A program made the translations under genes and the position numbers. A stretch of 64,000 nt of DNA from NCBI RefSeq assembly GCF_900105165.1, contig NZ_LT629740.1, positions 3,906,001 to 3,970,000 on the forward strand. The letters are read 5' to 3'. Below the pieces are notes generated by a model. It did no database searches and had not been told where the DNA came from. It saw only the letters and a program-made list of their open reading frames with translations. Positions 1-8,681 of the stretch are shown here, piece after piece. This DNA is from Mucilaginibacter mallensis. Lineage in GTDB: Bacteria > Bacteroidota > Bacteroidia > Sphingobacteriales > Sphingobacteriaceae. Numbering within the stretch: position 1 is the stretch's first letter; each line of letters begins with the position of its first letter.

Positions 1-328
1 CGCCTCGTTCTATGACCTCTCCAAATTTTTCGATATAACCGGATCGTATTTTCTGATGGGCGAAAATATCAAATATCCGGTTTTTTACACCTCGATAGAG
101 ATAGGCTCGTAAAGGAATATCCAGATTAAAATCGCTGGCTTTATTCCAAAGAGCCGTATACAATTCATGAATGACATCTTGTGCTTCATCTTCATTTTTC
201 AATAATTTCAACGCATGGATGTATAATAGACCTTTATAACGATGGTAAATTTCTGTAAACGCCGCATGGTCGCCATCCTTTAATAAGGAGGCTAATTCGT
301 AGTCCGAATGGGTGCTATAAACTGTCAT
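1..328 (-). CDS. ECF-type RNA polymerase sigma factor, N-terminal part (cut by window edge)
   Basis: Translating the minus strand from the ATG at 328 gives an open frame that runs off the left edge, 109 codons so far. It begins MTVYSTHSDYELASLLKDGD and continues with AAFTEIYHRYKGLLYIHALK and then a DEAQDVIHELYTALW stretch. This is the sigma-70 region 2 pattern of ECF factors (AF..iY..Y, then eDA.DvvqevF..lW), followed by an RAYLYRGVKNRIFD stretch. In Bacteroidota such factors usually work with a FecR-type anti-sigma factor and a SusC-like transducer. The partner genes would lie to the left and cannot be seen. The family call is firm; the target regulon is unknown. Confidence 0.85.
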   Translation of the reverse strand, partial: MTVYSTHSDYELASLLKDGDHAAFTEIYHRYKGLLYIHALKLLKNEDEAQDVIHELYTALWNKASDFNLDIPLRAYLYRGVKNRIFDIFAHQKIRSGYIEKFGEVIERG

Positions 329-445
329 GACGGGGAAATCATTCCCATAAAGTTACAGAAATAAAAACCCAATGTTAAACAAATAATTTTTTGAATTGAT
401 AATTTGCACTTCCCTAATCTAGTTTCAAGTGACAATAAACAAATC

Positions 446-523
446 ATGAAAAAGTTTCTTTTCATCACCATGGTGATGCTATTATACGCTATTTATGCCA
501 ATACGTTAAGAAAAACAGAATAG
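446..523 (+). CDS. possible 25-residue peptide or gene remnant
   Basis: A short ATG frame, divergent from the sigma factor, encodes MKKFLFITMVMLLYAIYANT and five more residues (LRKTE) before a TAG. The start is a typical Bacteroidota signal-peptide or membrane-anchor beginning, but the frame stops right after the hydrophobic stretch. It could be a tiny membrane peptide or the leftover 5' end of a secreted protein. No ribosome-binding site is evident. I would not call it a gene without expression data. Confidence 0.2.
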   Translation: MKKFLFITMVMLLYAIYANTLRKTE

Positions 524-899
524 GACTTTTACTTTCTGAAGAAAATTAAAACAACTTGATTATCAATATTTTATATTGACTACTTACCGATACATAAAGT
601 AACAAATATTTGACTATCAATTACTTACATAGCTTTAGTTACAAACGAGTAACAAATAAATAATATAATGAAAAATATTAATAACTAATCATATATCCTA
701 CAGTAATGGGTATTAACAACAAATATTACGATGGATATTTCTATTGAATAGTTATCCAATCATTAGCTTAATAATGTAAATAAGGCAATAATCAAATAAC
801 AATTATCAAAATAGTCTTTCAGTAAACCTTTCCAAATAAGATGCCAAAATTGGAGATGTTATTTTGCTAATACCCCGCACACATGCCTGCTAAATATTT
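524..899. other. AT-rich intergenic region, nothing recognised
   Basis: About 375 bp of very AT-rich sequence with many stops in all frames. I see no gene, structured RNA, operator of either PUL type or clear terminator here. It may contain the promoter of the peptide at 446-523 only if that is transcribed from further left. Confidence 0.5.
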
Positions 900-1247
900 T
901 TAATTGACATTTATTTCTTCGTAATACTCAGGCATGATCGCGTTTGTTAGCAAAGCTTGTCTGTTATTGTCAAGCAAACGCTTCCACCAAAATTTATATA
1001 TGCGCGGATAAATCACTTTTTCCATATTTTCTTCCCTCGTAAGCTTTTCAAGTGCAAGCAATTTGTACATTACTTTGCGTGAATGATCAACTATACAATG
1101 CGATCGTTTAGTGTATCCAAATTGTTTATTTAGTTCCCAGTTAGTTTTGCCTGAAACAAGTATCTGTTCAAATATCTCGATATGCAGTGTAGAGAATTGC
1201 TTGGTTTTTAAATTTGGGCGTGTACCTGTTTTCCTATTGCGTTCCAT
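900..1247 (-). CDS. small HTH-like hypothetical protein
   Basis: A 115-residue protein if read from the ATG at 1247; a GTG one codon upstream is an alternative start. It is basic, with no signal peptide. The central stretch LHIEIFEQILVSGKTNWELN followed by KQFGYTKRSHCIVDHSRKVMYKLL resembles the last helices of a LuxR or sigma-region-4 helix-turn-helix, though the match is loose. It begins 18 bp after the stop of the PorP/SprF gene and is probably co-transcribed with it. I do not recognise a named family; a DNA-binding role is a guess from the helix pattern. Confidence 0.55.
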   Translation of the reverse strand: MERNRKTGTRPNLKTKQFSTLHIEIFEQILVSGKTNWELNKQFGYTKRSHCIVDHSRKVMYKLLALEKLTREENMEKVIYPRIYKFWWKRLLDNNRQALLTNAIMPEYYEEINVN

Positions 1248-1265
1248 CACTTTTGCTTTTATTGT

Positions 1266-2225
1266 TTACAAAACTTTTGGAGTAGAACTTCCTTCGCCAA
1301 AACGATAACTGAGCATAATTTCATGTATGGCGCTGTTAAAGCCTCCCAGGTTTGAGCTGTTGGTACCAAACTGATAACTGTAGCCTAAACGTATTGTACC
1401 AATATTTACATCGAGCAGGAGTGCTGCCAGGCTGTTAGTGGAATAGCTGGCCCCAATACCTAATACATCTCTTATATAAAATATACCAGCAAAATTAGTT
1501 GTAACAGTTGAGCCACTTGCATAGGTTGCTAATGCTGAGGGCTTAAATTTAAAATCATCGTTCAGCTCAGCAAGGTAAGCCCCGGCCAAATAGTAGCGAT
1601 TTTTGAAATAGTTATCACCCTGCTGTGAAGCTGTTCCAAGGCTACGTAAAGAAAGCTCGGGCATAGAAAAGCCGATATAATAAGTATCGCTGTATAGCAA
1701 TACTCCAAAACCTAAGTTAGCTTTAGTTTCATTAATATTAGTTCCAAATAAAGGATCGTTATTCTCATCAATTGATAAATAATTGGCCTTGTATGAACTT
1801 ATACCCGCATTCACAGAGACTGCCAAAAAATTCCGTTCATCCAATTGGATCGATTTTGCGAAAAAGAAGTTAGCCTCCATTTGTTTCTCAATGGCGATTT
1901 GATCATTTTGTACAATAAAACCGGCTGACGCCCCCATGTCCGGAAGCGGAATGTTTGCATTTACAAGATAGGTTGACGGCGCCCCGTCTATCCCGGTAAA
2001 CTGTTTCCTTACTACTCCGGTTAATGAACCGCTCTGACCAATCATTGAATACGCCGGATTAACAGGCGTAAGATTATTCATATACTGTGAATAACTGAAC
2101 GGTGTAGTGCTTTGGGCAGATAGGTTAAAGGTGTAAACCAGGAAAACAACTGTAAATGAGCATAACTTAAATGCCTTTTTTCGTAAAATTCCAATAATGT
2201 TAAAGTTATTTGTAATGAAATTCAT
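1266..2225 (-). CDS. PorP/SprF-like type IX secretion outer-membrane protein
   Basis: 319 residues. The N-terminus has a hydrophobic signal segment (about residues 20-37) ending in LSAQS. It is followed by the family hallmark FSYSQYMNNLTPVNPAYSMI (residues about 43-62). Repeated beta-strand segments rich in G, Y and F continue to the end, as expected of a small outer-membrane barrel. PorP/SprF proteins belong to the T9SS/gliding apparatus, and stand-alone copies commonly neighbour genes for secreted proteins with type B C-terminal sorting domains. That is the case here: the upstream gene (2422-4629) carries such a domain. The two are separated by a terminator at 2338-2373, so this gene probably has its own promoter. 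Confidence 0.88.
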   Translation of the reverse strand: MNFITNNFNIIGILRKKAFKLCSFTVVFLVYTFNLSAQSTTPFSYSQYMNNLTPVNPAYSMIGQSGSLTGVVRKQFTGIDGAPSTYLVNANIPLPDMGASAGFIVQNDQIAIEKQMEANFFFAKSIQLDERNFLAVSVNAGISSYKANYLSIDENNDPLFGTNINETKANLGFGVLLYSDTYYIGFSMPELSLRSLGTASQQGDNYFKNRYYLAGAYLAELNDDFKFKPSALATYASGSTVTTNFAGIFYIRDVLGIGASYSTNSLAALLLDVNIGTIRLGYSYQFGTNSSNLGGFNSAIHEIMLSYRFGEGSSTPKVL

Positions 2226-2337
2226 TTTTTTCTTTTCGGTATGATGTTTGAATTCTGACAGTTTACATTTCAGATCTTTATTAATCCGTAACTGCGTTTT
2301 TTAGTTATTTAGACTGACAGCGGAATCCAGATTTAAT

Positions 2338-2373
2338 AAAAAGAGCAGTCAGCGTTATCCAACTGCTCTTTTT
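2338..2373 (-). terminator. Rho-independent terminator after the GH28-like/T9SS gene
   Basis: A perfect 12-bp inverted repeat (AAAAAGAGCAGT / ACTGCTCTTTTT) with a 12-base loop. Read on the minus strand, the stem is followed by a T run. It lies 48 bp past the stop of the 2422-4629 gene. The symmetry means it could also act on plus-strand transcripts. Confidence 0.8.
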
Positions 2374-2421
2374 ATTTTCTTGTTTATTGTAAAAAGTACG
2401 TGTGCTGCCAGGGGTGGGTTA

Positions 2422-4629
2422 TCAATATTTCAGCACTATAAATCCTGTTTTACTTTTTACTACCCCGTTATCGGTGTATTGCAGTTGATAATAATAGGTA
2501 CCCTGGGGCTGTAACTGGCCTGTAATGTTTGAATGCCCGTTAAAAACCTGCGTTGCATTGTCGTAATGGCTGGCTTCAAAAACCTTGGTGCCGTTTACGT
2601 TCATCACCATTATTTTATTGTCGGGGTACTTTTCAATATTGGTTATCGTAAGCACATCATTCACCCCATCGCCATTGGGCGATAATGCAGAATTAACAGC
2701 AGGATCGCCTGCCGGTAAAGTGGGCTCAGGTATTTTTAAAGCCATGGCGATAATTCCAGTACTGGCATTTGTAAATAACCAACGTTGATTGTTATTTCCG
2801 GAATATGGCCATTGAATAATTGTTGCACCGTCACTGCTGGAATTCCCGTTAACATCGAGCACTTTACCACTGTGCCGGGCCATAATGGAGTAATACCCGC
2901 CGCCCTGGGGAAGGAGCAGGAACTGTTGGTTAAACCCTCCGTCCAACGGCCATTGAATATCGTTGGCCAAGTTGGCAGTCGAAGCCCCACTAATATCCAT
3001 ATAATCTCCACTATATACATTCCTAAATCTGTAAAAATTGTTTCCCGCGTCTTCAACTACCCATTGCTGGTAGGTGTTACTGGCATAGGTATTCTGCACA
3101 ATGTTTGTTCCTGCAGACGATGAGCCTCCGCTGGGATTAGCACATTTACTACTATTTTCCGCAGTCATTATATAAGTTTGCCCGATGGTGACTGGTAAGG
3201 CTGAGAACGTAATATTACTGGCGTAACTGCCTCTGGTGAAATTAGCTGCAGTGGCGCTAGTAGCTATAGTGCCGTTAATTATCAGGTTATTAAAAAAAAT
3301 ATTTGTAGTCCGGCGTGTTGTATCGTAACCGCTGGCTGATGATGCGGGAGTACCAGTGCCGGTATAATTGATATTGGTAAAAAAAACACTATCAATAGCA
3401 CGTCCCGGGTTATAATTATAGGTTGAATTATAAACTACCGCCATGCGTATCAGGGCACTGCCTATAAAATCCTTTACCCGGATATTGCTGAACTTAAGAT
3501 TGGCCGCCCGCACCCTGTCGCCCACGCTAAAATAGAAACAGCCCTGGCCTGACGATCTGCTCCAGCTACAAATGTCGATATTCGCCACTACGATATCACG
3601 TATTTGTGTGTCGATATTCTGATCGCCATACACACCAATGGAAAACTCGTGTGCATTATCGGGCAAAAGTGTTGAGTTGGTAACAACTATATTATGACAA
3701 TTTCCCGTGAAGCCATCCTTTCCTCCACCATAAAAAGCAATGGCATCATCATTTGTACGCAGGAAAACATCATTAACAGTAACACCGTTAGAGGAAAAAA
3801 TATCATAACCATCGCCCCAGGGCTTAGAACTGAAGGATACCGCATTACTAATAGCAACATTGGTGCTTTGTCCGCAACGGATCCCGCAACCGCCATTTCC
3901 ACCCCAGCCATGGTCAAAGTCGAGAATACCGTCAATAGTAACATTAGTGGCACGTATTATAGAAACGGCGTCAAACGTCGGGCGAAAAATAACCCCCCTT
4001 CCCAGCACCTGGGTATTTGTTGTGCTGTCAAGTTTTATACTGCGCACACCGGCTCCTCCTTGTATGTAAAGCGTTTTTCCACTGGGCACTTTTACAATAC
4101 TGTCAACAAAAGTGCCGCTTGGGATAAATATCACATTTGCATCCCCCTGATGTGGCGGATTCACTTCTAGGGGATCAGCGATAATATGTATACAATCATT
4201 GTAATGATCCCCATTTATATCAACATAGAATTTTTGGGGTCCTGCAATGGTGAACATAATGGAATCACCAGCAAAGGTTGGTGTGATATTAAGTGGTGCA
4301 GGGTAAATCGCTGCACTGGTAACAGTAGTGGAAAAGATAATTTTATAATCTGTTGAACCGCTGCAGCTCAGATAACCACATGTAGTGTTAGTTTCAGCTC
4401 CGGTAGCAGTTGTAACAGGAGTGTTGTATAAGTACACCGTATTCCAGGTTGTTGTTCCATGATCTCTTGCCTTAAGAGTATATGAGAATTGGCATGCCTG
4501 CACAACAGGGACTTGAGGATAGGTAACCACTGTTGCATGGCTTGCAATCGAAAAGCACAGGCAAATAATAATAGCCAACGCCTTTACGCTCGTCGTTAAA
4601 GTCGTTTTAAAGTTTCTAATTGTTTTCAT
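2422..4629 (-). CDS. secreted GH28-like beta-helix protein with ricin-type lectin domain and T9SS type B sorting domain
   Basis: 735 residues in order: signal peptide (1-32); an N-terminal beta region (about 35-150); a right-handed parallel beta-helix (about 150-460); a ricin-B-like lectin domain with repeated QQW/NQRW motifs (about 485-625); and a C-terminal gliding/T9SS type B domain starting SPNGDGVNDVLTI (about 645-735). The helix carries a GDGYDIF motif and a TNDDAIAFYGG motif, the positions of the paired aspartates in GH28-type hydrolases. The GH28-like protein at 57367-58803 has matching GDGIDIF and NSDDCIAIYG. The sorting domain predicts export by T9SS, consistent with the nearby PorP/SprF gene. 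It probably cleaves or binds a plant polysaccharide; the substrate is unknown. Its upstream region is a relict of a SusC promoter (see 4754-5020), so it may answer to HTCS1. Confidence 0.85.
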   Translation of the reverse strand: MKTIRNFKTTLTTSVKALAIIICLCFSIASHATVVTYPQVPVVQACQFSYTLKARDHGTTTWNTVYLYNTPVTTATGAETNTTCGYLSCSGSTDYKIIFSTTVTSAAIYPAPLNITPTFAGDSIMFTIAGPQKFYVDINGDHYNDCIHIIADPLEVNPPHQGDANVIFIPSGTFVDSIVKVPSGKTLYIQGGAGVRSIKLDSTTNTQVLGRGVIFRPTFDAVSIIRATNVTIDGILDFDHGWGGNGGCGIRCGQSTNVAISNAVSFSSKPWGDGYDIFSSNGVTVNDVFLRTNDDAIAFYGGGKDGFTGNCHNIVVTNSTLLPDNAHEFSIGVYGDQNIDTQIRDIVVANIDICSWSRSSGQGCFYFSVGDRVRAANLKFSNIRVKDFIGSALIRMAVVYNSTYNYNPGRAIDSVFFTNINYTGTGTPASSASGYDTTRRTTNIFFNNLIINGTIATSATAANFTRGSYASNITFSALPVTIGQTYIMTAENSSKCANPSGGSSSAGTNIVQNTYASNTYQQWVVEDAGNNFYRFRNVYSGDYMDISGASTANLANDIQWPLDGGFNQQFLLLPQGGGYYSIMARHSGKVLDVNGNSSSDGATIIQWPYSGNNNQRWLFTNASTGIIAMALKIPEPTLPAGDPAVNSALSPNGDGVNDVLTITNIEKYPDNKIMVMNVNGTKVFEASHYDNATQVFNGHSNITGQLQPQGTYYYQLQYTDNGVVKSKTGFIVLKY

Positions 4630-4641
4630 CGGGGTAATATT

Positions 4642-4797
4642 TTAATGTGATAGGTTTGTTTGTGATGGTTTATAATCGTGCAAGGTCTGCACTAAGAAAA
4701 TCAAGAAGAGGTCGTACCGAAATACAGAAATCGTTCTTTTAATTTGTTTGTCATTAATGGGTTTTCGTCCATTAGCAAATAGTAAGGTTTTTCGCAT
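4642..4797 (-). pseudogene. remnant of a SusC N-terminus
   Basis: From the ATG at 4797 a 51-codon frame reads MRKTLLFANGRKPINDKQIK and continues RTISVFRYDLFLIFLVQT before losing similarity and stopping at 4642. The intact SusC at 11429-14536 begins MSKTLLLANGRQPIKFKPIK and continues KLKRTSLFRHFLFLFFVLST. The two match along the whole leader, and the upstream DNA matches as well (4754-5020 against 14493-14761). Everything after the membrane-spanning leader is missing, so this is a decayed or deleted SusC rather than a real small gene. The GH28-like gene starts 12 bp past the stop. Confidence 0.75.
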
Positions 4798-5020
4798 AAT
4801 TGATAATTGGTTAAGATTAATTGGTAGACTATTAGCAAATACGGGGCATGCTTCACCGCATTATTCTAATAATTGGTTGATACAAATTACTGTATAATCA
4901 AAAGTTATTAATGCGCTGTTATTGGTATTAATTAAGCTTAAATAGCTATAAAATAAGCGAATAGCATAGAAATATACCTTAGAAATAGTTCCGAAATGAT
5001 TCGTTACTTGTTGACTGATT
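4754..5020 (-). repeat. diverged copy of the HTCS1-SusC1 junction
   Basis: This stretch aligns almost without gaps to 14493-14761: SusC start codons, the whole leader/promoter region and the last HTCS codons. Lengths are nearly equal (267 against 269 bp), with scattered substitutions. Beyond the stop at 5004-5006, the frame to about 5051 ends NPSELL...QQSVNK, comparable to the HTCS1 tail TPSQFIQSVKK. This is what remains of a second HTCS-SusC pair, left between a GH29 gene and the GH28-like gene. Confidence 0.8.
4911..4938 (-). promoter_or_regulatory. decayed PUL1 (HTCS1) operator in the relict promoter
   Basis: In the transcription direction the proximal half-site AGCGCAT is intact (4917 to 4911) and lies 114 bp from the relict SusC ATG. 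The distal half-site, 21 bp upstream, reads AGCTTAA instead of AGCGTAT. It is the same element as 14649-14676 and 19588-19615. With one half-site degraded it may bind weakly; if active it would drive the GH28-like gene. Confidence 0.5.
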
Positions 5021-5118
5021 GTTGAGTTACAATCAGAAGCTCTGACGGATTACTGACAGTGTAGGAAGCCTGTTTGACATTGTCTTTTTAAAAGAGCTCG
5101 GCATATCACTTGAAAACA

Positions 5119-6483
5119 TCAATCTGCGCACGTCAAAACAATAGTGGTGACCGCAGGATCAAGTTCTTTACTATCAATCGAGATATCGATACCATTTTTA
5201 TCCTGGCTAAATTTTAAATTTTGGCCCTTTAATATTCGACATGATCGTATTTGCCGGTCATATTTTGGTAAGTGTAATTCCGTTGTAACCTTACTTGAAT
5301 TAATCAGGTGGATATAAATCTTATTATCCTTGTGTGTACTGCCATATAAGCTATCTACAGGTTCAAACGGACCCGCACGTGTGCCATAAATGCTTTTACC
5401 ATTTTTATCTAACCATTTGCCTACATTAGTTAGTATGGCCACATGAGCCGGCGGTATAATTCCATCTGGATCGGGGCCTACATTTAGCAGCATATTGCCT
5501 CCCCTGTCAACAACATTTACCAGCATTTGCAATATGCTTTTCACGGACATTAAATTCTGCGCTTTTGTAAATCCCCAGCCCGTGCCATTCAGGCTTAAAC
5601 ATTTTTCCCATGGAAAGTCTAAAATTGGTCCTTTAACCTCCGCACCGCCTTCATTTACCTGAAAGTCACCAAACATCCCGGAACGTGGATTGATAACGAT
5701 ATCAGGTTGATACTTTCTAACCATGGCGTTTAGCTTCAGCGGCTCCCAAAACCATGCTGCATCAGCGTCAGTTCCTTTATGCGCCAGCCAGCCACCATCA
5801 TACCATAAAATATCTATTTTACCGTAATTTTTCATCAATTCCTCTACCTGGCCATAGGCTTGCTGCTTCATCAATGCTGCATTTTCCGGCAGACCTTTCG
5901 GATCAAAATAACCAGGGAAGCGCCAGTCCATAGGGGAGTAATAAATACCTACACCCAGTCCTGCTTTCCTGCAGGCTGCAGTATATTGCGCGATAAAATC
6001 AGTATGAGCTGCCGTTTCCATGCTATTAAAATGATGATAGCTGGAAGGACTGTTCCACATGGCAAATCCATCGTGATGTTTGGCAACCATTACCATATAC
6101 TTCATGCCGGCTGCTTTTGCTATGGCTGCCCAACGATCTGCATTAAAAGAACGCGGTTTAAACTGATCTGCCAACTTTGCATATTCCTCAGGAGATATCT
6201 TTTTATTGAACATTGTCCATTCGCCGGATGCGGGGATAGCGTATAAGCCCCAGTGAATAAACATACCGAACTTCGCATTTTGCCACCATTGCATTTTTTC
6301 AGGAGGCAAGTTCAGCCCCGGTTGGCTTACCCCATTAATACCGCCTTTAAATGCTGAATTACTTTTCTCCATCGATTTCAACTCTTCCTTACCCATTTGC
6401 TGGGCCTGGGTATGAAGTGAAATTGATAGAGATATAAAAATTGCTATAATTAGTTTGAATCTCACGGGCTTAATTTGAAACAT
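5119..6483 (-). CDS. GH29 alpha-L-fucosidase (secreted)
   Basis: 454 residues with a signal peptide ending HTQAQ (about residue 28). GH29 hallmarks are clear: WWQNAKFGMFIHWGLY (66-81), the substrate-binding KHHDGFAMW (135-143) and the nucleophile motif ILWYDGGW with Asp229. The C-terminal beta-sandwich is short. The enzyme removes terminal alpha-L-fucose, probably in the periplasm. Its start overlaps the end of the GH51 gene by 14 bp, so the two are translated from one transcript. This is the last gene of the PUL1 minus-strand arm. Linkage preference cannot be read from the sequence. Confidence 0.9.
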   Translation of the reverse strand: MFQIKPVRFKLIIAIFISLSISLHTQAQQMGKEELKSMEKSNSAFKGGINGVSQPGLNLPPEKMQWWQNAKFGMFIHWGLYAIPASGEWTMFNKKISPEEYAKLADQFKPRSFNADRWAAIAKAAGMKYMVMVAKHHDGFAMWNSPSSYHHFNSMETAAHTDFIAQYTAACRKAGLGVGIYYSPMDWRFPGYFDPKGLPENAALMKQQAYGQVEELMKNYGKIDILWYDGGWLAHKGTDADAAWFWEPLKLNAMVRKYQPDIVINPRSGMFGDFQVNEGGAEVKGPILDFPWEKCLSLNGTGWGFTKAQNLMSVKSILQMLVNVVDRGGNMLLNVGPDPDGIIPPAHVAILTNVGKWLDKNGKSIYGTRAGPFEPVDSLYGSTHKDNKIYIHLINSSKVTTELHLPKYDRQIRSCRILKGQNLKFSQDKNGIDISIDSKELDPAVTTIVLTCAD

Positions 6484-8485
6484 GATGCTGGTTGGATTTA
6501 GCTGAAAAACGTATTACTGTTAGAGAATAGGCTGGCGAAAGAAAACTGTCCAGGTCTGTTAGTTTAACGCGGGTGCTTATTGGTATGACAACCGCAGGAT
6601 GATCGATAGAATTTTGGTCATTAGGGTTTCCCGTTAAAATTTTTGAAACAATCAGATCACCTGTTACATTCAATAATGAAAGATTGACCTTTGCAACAGC
6701 TGCCGTTGGACCGGCGTTTACGATTTTCAAGATAACATCTCCAGTTTTACTGTCCCTTACACATGATGATGCAAGCGTGGAATCTTTAGCCGACTGATCG
6801 CGTTCAAAGGAGATGATATTGGGTATATAAGTGTCGCCCTCGTTCACTGAAAATAATTGCTGCACATAATAATTAGCAGTGCGAACAAGCGTATCGTTAT
6901 TAAAATAGATAAGATTAGGGTTCCACGAAGTATGGTTTAGGTTAGCCAGTAAGGGCGCATAGGACGCCATTTTTACAACATCGCCGTTTCGTTCCAGGCT
7001 TGTCATAAACGCTGCTTCGGATAAGGCATTTATCAGTTTAGTCCCCTGCGAAGCATATTCGCCAATATAAACATGCGATCTGGCCCGGCTGTAATTGTCA
7101 TAACGGTTGTTATTATCGAGAAACCACCGTGGTGTTTCATAGAAATGCTCATCGACAACAGGAACAGCAAGTCTGTTTGCAAAATCCCAGCCAAGGTTAT
7201 AATCTTCTCCATTGGGTGAAGGGCCAACCGTTCCGACTATAGTAATTTCAGGATGTTTTGCCCGCAGCTCGTCATAGATCATTTTGAATCGACTTCTGAA
7301 CGCATCCGTTTGTTTGTCCTCATTTCCAATACCGATATACTGCAGGTGAAAAGGTTTCGGATGGCCCGCTGCGGCGCGTTTAGCCCCCCAGGTTGATGTT
7401 ACCGGACCATTGGCATATTCAATGAGGTCCAGAATATCTTGTATATAACTTTTCATCTCGGTAAACGGTAGCGCTTTCTGACCGGTGCTCCCGATTACCC
7501 AGGTTCCACCAGAGTTCTGACAACTAACCCCTGCTGCAATTACCGGTAATGGTTTTGCACCTATATCTTCACAAAATCTAAAATATTCATAGAACCCCAG
7601 TCCCACGCTTTGGTGGTAGGACCATATATTACGTTGTTGTATCCGGTTTTCTACCGGTCCAATCGTATTTTTCCAACGATAGATATTATTGACACCGTCG
7701 CCATGAACCAGGCACCCTCCCGGAAAGCGGACAAATTTGGGTTTAAGATCTGCGATCGTCTGTGCGAGGTCAGCCCGAAGACCGTTAGCTTCATTTTTAA
7801 AGGTCTCCTGCGGGAAAAGAGAAATTTCGTCAAGGGCCAATTTCGATTTTTGCCTGGCGACCAATGTAAGTACTGCTGAATCTGTGCTCCGCTTTACTGA
7901 CATGCTGCTAGTATACTTCCGCCATCCCCTGCCGCTGGTATTAAATTTAAAAACGCTGTAAACTTCACCTTTTCTTCCGCATAATTTAACTTCAACCGGA
8001 ATAGCTTTGGATGATATTTGATTTATATATGCAGAAAAATTATAACGCTCTCCTTTTTTTAACCTTATCCCATCATAACCCAGATTCGTGATGCCTACCC
8101 CATTCTGTCCAGGATCATCTATATTTAAAACTACATAATGTGGGTTATTGGCGTTAATAGGCTGGCTTGTTTCAACTGAAATAGTTCCGTAACCAAAACC
8201 TTCAGTTGTATATTCCCAGTTGGTTAATGAGTTCCATCCTTTCCGGTCGCTCGCACTGTATTCAAATGAACGATTTTGAATCAATTCGGCATAAAGTCCG
8301 CCATCGGCAGCATAGCTGAGATCTTCAAAAAAAACGCCGAAAAGGTCAGCGCTGATACGCTTGGCAGGATGCGAAAAAGGTGCTACCGGTGTCGCCGGGA
8401 GAATAGATGCTTGTGAATGGGCAAATTCAGGAAAAAGAAGAAATAAGATAATATTCCCTTTTATTATACTTTTAAAACTTATCAT
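6470..8485 (-). CDS. GH51 alpha-L-arabinofuranosidase with internal CBM-like domain
   Basis: 671 residues. Signal peptide 1-25. The catalytic start HPAKRISADLFGVFFEDLSY (39-58) is followed by an inserted carbohydrate-binding-like beta-sandwich (about 85-225). The barrel then continues with the RFPGGCLVHGDG motif (253-264), acid/base Glu389 in IGIGNED and nucleophile Glu476 in YIGEYASQG. A GH51-type C-terminal beta domain completes the protein. The family releases alpha-L-arabinofuranose from arabinan, arabinoxylan or arabinogalactan side chains. It overlaps the GH29 gene and lies 196 bp downstream of the GH43 gene, so it may be read from the SusC1 operon or from its own promoter in that gap. 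Confidence 0.9.
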   Translation of the reverse strand: MISFKSIIKGNIILFLLFPEFAHSQASILPATPVAPFSHPAKRISADLFGVFFEDLSYAADGGLYAELIQNRSFEYSASDRKGWNSLTNWEYTTEGFGYGTISVETSQPINANNPHYVVLNIDDPGQNGVGITNLGYDGIRLKKGERYNFSAYINQISSKAIPVEVKLCGRKGEVYSVFKFNTSGRGWRKYTSSMSVKRSTDSAVLTLVARQKSKLALDEISLFPQETFKNEANGLRADLAQTIADLKPKFVRFPGGCLVHGDGVNNIYRWKNTIGPVENRIQQRNIWSYHQSVGLGFYEYFRFCEDIGAKPLPVIAAGVSCQNSGGTWVIGSTGQKALPFTEMKSYIQDILDLIEYANGPVTSTWGAKRAAAGHPKPFHLQYIGIGNEDKQTDAFRSRFKMIYDELRAKHPEITIVGTVGPSPNGEDYNLGWDFANRLAVPVVDEHFYETPRWFLDNNNRYDNYSRARSHVYIGEYASQGTKLINALSEAAFMTSLERNGDVVKMASYAPLLANLNHTSWNPNLIYFNNDTLVRTANYYVQQLFSVNEGDTYIPNIISFERDQSAKDSTLASSCVRDSKTGDVILKIVNAGPTAAVAKVNLSLLNVTGDLIVSKILTGNPNDQNSIDHPAVVIPISTRVKLTDLDSFLSPAYSLTVIRFSAKSNQHHVSN

Positions 8486-8681
8486 TTAACAATTTTATTA
8501 TGCTGCATATCTACATCGGATCAGGATATTAAATTTATCAATATTGACGGATCTTATTGCAATAAAGTCTTTTATTCCTTTTTTCACTTCGATGACATGT
8601 GATCTCTGCATTGCCTGGATTATTGAATATCTTTTTTGTTAATTAAGATAAGGTTTAGGCTTATATATTTCGATATCGGCA

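Noticed and set aside
2736..3123. Long antisense or overlapping frames inside the GH28-like/T9SS gene and in many other large genes
   Set aside because: They are shadows of clearly coding frames, lack start signals and domain patterns, and several contradict conserved catalytic motifs on the real strand.
4755..5020. Insertion-sequence end or terminal repeat
   Set aside because: The repeated segment corresponds exactly to an HTCS-SusC junction with recognisable coding ends, and no transposase or inverted repeats flank it.
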